A stretch of DNA of 64,000 nt, taken from positions 5,290,558-5,354,557 of the forward strand of contig JAJKFL010000237.1 in assembly GCA_021186555.1 (NCBI GenBank), read 5' to 3'. The position numbers were made by a program, and so were the translations under genes. The notes under the pieces were generated by a model. The model was given only the letters and a program-made list of their open reading frames with translations, had not been told where the DNA came from and did not search any database. This DNA is from Reticulitermes speratus. Taxonomy: Eukaryota; Arthropoda; Insecta; Blattodea; Rhinotermitidae. Positions 41,845-47,800 of this stretch are shown piece by piece (within the stretch, counting starts at the first letter, position 1; the number at the start of each line of letters is the position of its first letter).

Positions 41845-44800
41845 GAAACAATGGCATAAGTTTCATGAACTGTCTCGAATTTTTGATGGAAATAATGATT
41901 TTGTACTTCTCGCATTGGAAAGTGGCTAGAAATGTTTTAAATGATTTGGACAAGTGTTCAAATATTTCTTTTAAAATAAATAAATTATAGTACTACACCA
42001 GATGACACTGACAATGAAATGACTCTGCATTTGACAGTTCTGTTAAGCTGGTATTTGTTTTACAAGTATTACACCCCATTACCGTACAGATACAGCTAAC
42101 TACTACACCAATGTACCTATTCTGTCCAAAGCAGGAAATGACCTGGTTGTCTGTCACTGTTAGTCATCTAAAAGAAAAAATTCAACCTGTTCCTCAAGTC
42201 TCTTTTTTGCCTTTTAAACAAAAAGTATGTTCAATTATATCGTATAAGTTTCTTAATGTGTATTTTATCATATTTCTCATTTCAAATATTTCATCATTTG
42301 TAACAATTTGTAACACACAGTTGCTTAAAATGCATGAAACACTCAGCGACCAGTACAAAGTTTCAGAAAATTATAACAAAAAATGAAATTACAAGCAAGC
42401 CAGAAATAATGCACTGTCCCTTACTGGTTAGGTGTACATAGCATACCGTTTTTCTTTCATCTGTCGCTGGAGTTTGGCATAAGTTGTGAGGACAGGAAGG
42501 CATAATGACAGGTTCTCAATTGCTGAAGCTATATTGCTCTCCACCTTTCGAGCTTGAACTAGCTCCTCCCCTTTCACTAGAACATTAGCTGTTGAGGTCT
42601 GCAATTCTTGATCAATTTCGACAATTTCACTCTGCAAAATAACATAAATACTTGCACTTTAAACAGAAACAAAAAAAGTTGCACATTTTAACTGATCCTT
42701 TCTAGGCCTTAAATTATTATTAAAGCAAACTGAATCAGTGGGTTGTGTGTTGAACAACAATCACCAAACTGTTACAGTTTATACATACGTGCAACTTTTC
42801 AACATTTTACACATAAATATTCATTCCTTACTGCAAGACACAATTTTCTCTTGCACATCCTTCCCTTTCTTTAGAACTTTTTCAAAACACCAAAACACAC
42901 ATCCTTTTCTGCATATAAAAACTGTTCTTTTCATAGCAGTGAAAGGCTACTGAACTTCTTCCCCCCCCCCCCCCCCCCCCCCAAAGAAAAAAAAACTCAA
43001 GAGTGTTCACAGAAAGAGAACTTTCACTCATAAAAAAAATTTATATTAATGCTGGGGTGCACAAATCCCAGCTGTCAGGCTGCCTGGGCGACTAAGTTTT
43101 GTATGGTGCTGCCCGTTACTTGTGGGTCCTGAGTATGGAACTTGTTTCATGTCACTCTTCTGGCACCTCAAACTTTAGGTAACGCTTGCATTTTTGGAAA
43201 ATTTGTTGACCCCTGTATTAATGTTCTGTTGTCAATGTCTGTTAGTACTGTGCCATTGTACAGTTTACTTCCACAAACTCTTGAGGTACTCAGATGGAAG
43301 AATCTGATGTTTCTCCTGTCTAGTCAGGGCTGAGAGATATGGACTGCTACCAGGATCAATAAAATTATAGCCTAACTCATTACAAACATAACCTATTGTC
43401 ATTACATTCCATTCTCTCTACTGTTATACACACATTTCTGGGACTTGTGTAGAAAGGTTACATTCACGTACTGAAGGTGTTCTTCAAAAAGACAGCAAAC
43501 TTGATATCAGAAACTGTGGTTTCCTGTACAAGATGTCTGGGGTATTTTCAAGGTCAAACTCAGCACTGATTTCATTCAATATATTTTGAGCAAGCACTTG
43601 CCATTTTTATACTTTACTTTTACCTATTACCAATAAAATCAGGGCTAGGTTTGAACTTTCTACTGACAACAGCAGAGAGCATTTCCACCATCTGCTGTAA
43701 TCTACACAGGTTTTGTTCATAATTTACTAGACCACAAGCCCATCAATTCCACTAGTACTACAGCGTCGGTCTCACTAAATGGGAGGCACGTCTCACTCTT
43801 CCATCCAAGTGGCCCAACAGTTTGCAGAAAGCTGCGAGATGATCACACTTTATGCCAGCAATGTACATGCACGTCCATGAAGTAGGTGTCATTCATTTGA
43901 CATATTATGATTCATCATGTTATAAACCTACAATGCATGCAATGAAGTATTATGTAGCAACTCTTCATACAGAAGTAGATACAGTTCACCTTAAGCATGT
44001 TTCTTCTTGAAACATGCAATGTGCAGGCAGACAGACAACAAAATTAACTGCATAACATGTAACAGTGATGGCAGATACGGTCAGGCAAACAGTAGTTAAA
44101 ATAATCTACATTCACTGATCAGTACCATGCACTTTACAGAAATACTTACATTTAACTTCTTAGCTTGGGACCTTACTTGGAGCAGCTCTCTTATAGAATC
44201 AATGAACCCCTGATAGTGGAAATTGCACATGCGTTCTATGTCTTTATCGTGGCTTTTGATGCGAGCATCTAAGCGTTCCATAAACTTCTGATGTTCATCC
44301 CCATCATAGATGGCTCTGAAAATGTATACAGTACAACTAAGTCCATGCTAAGAGTTCCTTAGTCAGTCAAAATGTTCCCAACACTTTATGGAACCTGAAT
44401 GCTCACTGCCATGTTTATAACTGTCTGCCACTGGTTCCTATCCTAATGCAGATAGATCCAGTCCACACTTTCCTATCCTACTACTTTAAGATTCATCTTA
44501 ATGTTACTCTCACATCTACACCAAGGTCTTCCAGGTGGTATCATTCTTTAGGATTTCCCCACCAAAATCCTGTATGCATCTCTCCTCTCTCCCATGACAG
44601 CCACATGCCTGCCCCATCACACTGTCCTCGACTTCACTTTCACAGTATTATCCAACAAGAAGCACAAATCATAAAGCTCCTCATTATGAAATGTCTTTCA
44701 TCCTCCTGTCACTTCATCCCTCTGAGTTCCAATTATTCTCTGCAGCTCCTTGTTCTCAAGTACTGTGGTCTAGTTTAGAATACTACCTCTGCATTAACCC

Positions 44801-47800
44801 CGGGGCTCAGGGAAATCATGAGAAGCCTGATACAACAGCTGGTCTAGGACAGAGGAGAGCTGAGGCTTGTGTCTGTATCAGAAAAGAGGAAACTGACAGT
44901 AAACATATATGTATTAGGTGAGCAAAAATGCATATTTTTTTAGCTTCACGGTAATTAATACCAAATGAAAAACCAATACCAGATCTGATGATAATGACGA
45001 CAACAAAGCCATTTCCTTTACAAAATTTGCATGCATCAAAGATTAATGTGTTAATTTTTTTCCAAGTGACACTGGATGTTAGCCTCTGCCCTACTGGGGT
45101 GGTATTTCAATTTTAGTGCATGGCTTATGAAATACACGAGTGTTATTTGAACATAAAAAGATAAAATTATGAAATAAACAGCATTTTGTGGAAAATAAAA
45201 CAGAGATTATGCAGCATGTCCTAAAAATGTTGTAAATTTCCTTGTTGCCTAAATGTATAAAATAAATTTTGTGAATGCAGGTCTTTGAAAGGTTAAAAAC
45301 ATCACTGCTCACAGAACGTGGATCATATGCTGTTTGAATAAATTTACAGGCTGCCCAACTAACAAACATGATAATGAAAATTACTGTCTTCTGGGGCATG
45401 GTACCAAATAATCTGGTAGCTGACTACCACGTTTCACACAAACCATCTCCAGGCCAGGATTGCAGCAGGTTCCTCTGAAACACTGATAACCAGCTAACAG
45501 ACAACATGACATGACATTCCAGAAGATGGTACCCCTTGCAGTAACTGCTGTGAGAACCTCAAATCTTGCCAAGTTGCTAATGATCTAAACAACATACAAC
45601 TGCATTTAAATGCACTTACAGAACTTCCAAACCAAATGGAAAGTTGTTGAAATTCTTCTCAAAATTATTCACACAGTCTTCAACTGAAGTTGTCATACAA
45701 GTACTTTTGTGAGATGCCATGTTCTAAGATACCTTATGTTCTGGGTTAATTCAATATTAATCTCACATAAATTAACTACATATAGCACACTTCACACTTA
45801 ATTTCCTGGATCAGTACTGTTATACTATTAACTATTACAGTAGATGTGTTTGTGCTTGCTAACTATGACATGTGTGTGACAAGGAAAGCAATGCTATACT
45901 GACAGCCTGCAATAATTAACAGACCAACACTAAAAACATATGGCCTTCCACTCCCTCTTGCAATCAGCAGCAGGAAGCAATAACAAAAACCACACAGGAA
46001 GCAGACCCAACCACTATTGGGTTTCACAGAACAAGCTGTTCCTGTCTATACACTGTTTCCAATGAATTTACAATGTTTATAAACTGTTCACAGAAGGTTA
46101 TTTTCAGTTATAGTGGAATCTGAGTGACTGAATGAATTTACATTTACACTTCAGCACTTTCAAGAACAGAGAAAGAGAAGTACTTCAACAATTTTGTGAT
46201 AAATTAAAGTAAAGCATATACATGTTATATGGTCTAATATAGTGCCTACTTATAAAATAGATTATTTGATAAAATTCAATATACATCACTTGTATAATGT
46301 ACGTATAATAAGTATTATGAATACAATAGAAAGTACAGTCCAACACAACTATTTTATTACAAAAACAAATTTTGTTTTCATAGAAGTGCACTTTTATGAA
46401 AGCAAAGTTTATTGTTTTTATAACAAAATAGTTGTGTTGAAATGTACTTTCTACTACAGTCATAATTTATGAAACACAATGAGATGTCTTCAATTAAGAT
46501 TACAGTAAGTATGTATATGAAATGTTCTGTAAAAGGAGGAATGGCTGATTGTTCTTTATCTGAATGGGATTACGAACACACCTTCTGTCAAAACGTTGTG
46601 TCCACAAAGAAATTGCTGATCCCTGTATTTTCATAAAAACATAACATGCTTATGTGTTGGTCTATTAAGGACCTGTCACGTATTTCTTTGCCTCCTGCAG
46701 AATTGTGTATCTGTGGGTTATGACAAATGGCTGTTTCATGAGTGATATATTACCGTCCACCAATGACTCCAAATGCTAAAGCAAATGAAGGGATGTGTTG
46801 TTGGGTGCATTCATTGGACACAGAACAGAAGTGTAAACATTCAGAGTGGAAACCCTTCATCCCACCACAGATGCCGGTCTGAACATGACAGACATTCTGT
46901 TCCTAGCCGTCATAGGCTTTAGTTTGACCATTCCACAGACGATCATATCACCATTTAAGAGTACATGAGACACCAAATCATTATACGACCTGCTGTGTAT
47001 CAGAAGCAGCCACAACTGGAAAACTGAGGCATCCTTTTTTGCACTTACTGTATCAAAACAGAATGTACATACTTCCCAAGCATGATTTCACTCAATCAAT
47101 ATTAAACCACACAACTGCATACTGATATTCACACAACTACATTTTAGGTCTTGACTCTTCTCAGATGTTATGTAGCAAATGTTGGCAGTTGGTTACTGAC
47201 ATTATGGGAAAACCCATCGGTACAATCCTTGAAGATGGGACTGACAGGCTGTCCTGAAACGTTGGTAACCAACTACCAACCAACGCTATGTAACATCCCA
47301 GAAGAGCAAAGACCTCAACAATCCCATGGTAGAAGCCTGGTATCTTGCAACTACATTTTATTAGTTCCATCCCACACATTTCAACCAAGCTTGGTCATCA
47401 TCAGGAAGTTCATATTTTTTTAAGAGGGGATTAACAATGTTTGCATAAAAATTGTCAATTGATTGTTGTAGGTTCAAAAGTTACCATAATGCAACAATCT
47501 AGTACTTGTCTTGTAAAGCATTTTGTATACTGCATTTTATCCTGTGTTAAAACACCTAGTAACTAGCTAACAAAGTAACTTTATGAATTAGAGTCCTTCC
47601 TGAGAAGCAAATACAGCATCACCTGGTTTATCTTGCACCTCCGAGAACAAAGGGTTATGGATATCACAATTTTCCGGACATTAGAATGTTATACCTAATG
47701 AGTATCTTCGTGTACCTTGTAATCTCATGGACAAACCTAATCACTTAATTCAGGACCGCTCAAACTTTTACGTAGTGTGGCAAGATTTAGTCCGCATGCT

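Noticed and set aside
42961..42982. C22 run as a G-quadruplex element
   Set aside because: A single homopolymer between intron sequences and a likely sequencing or assembly uncertainty.
46560..47060. hAT-like end near 46615
   Set aside because: A single CAGGGATCAGCAA-like end without a partner or duplication.
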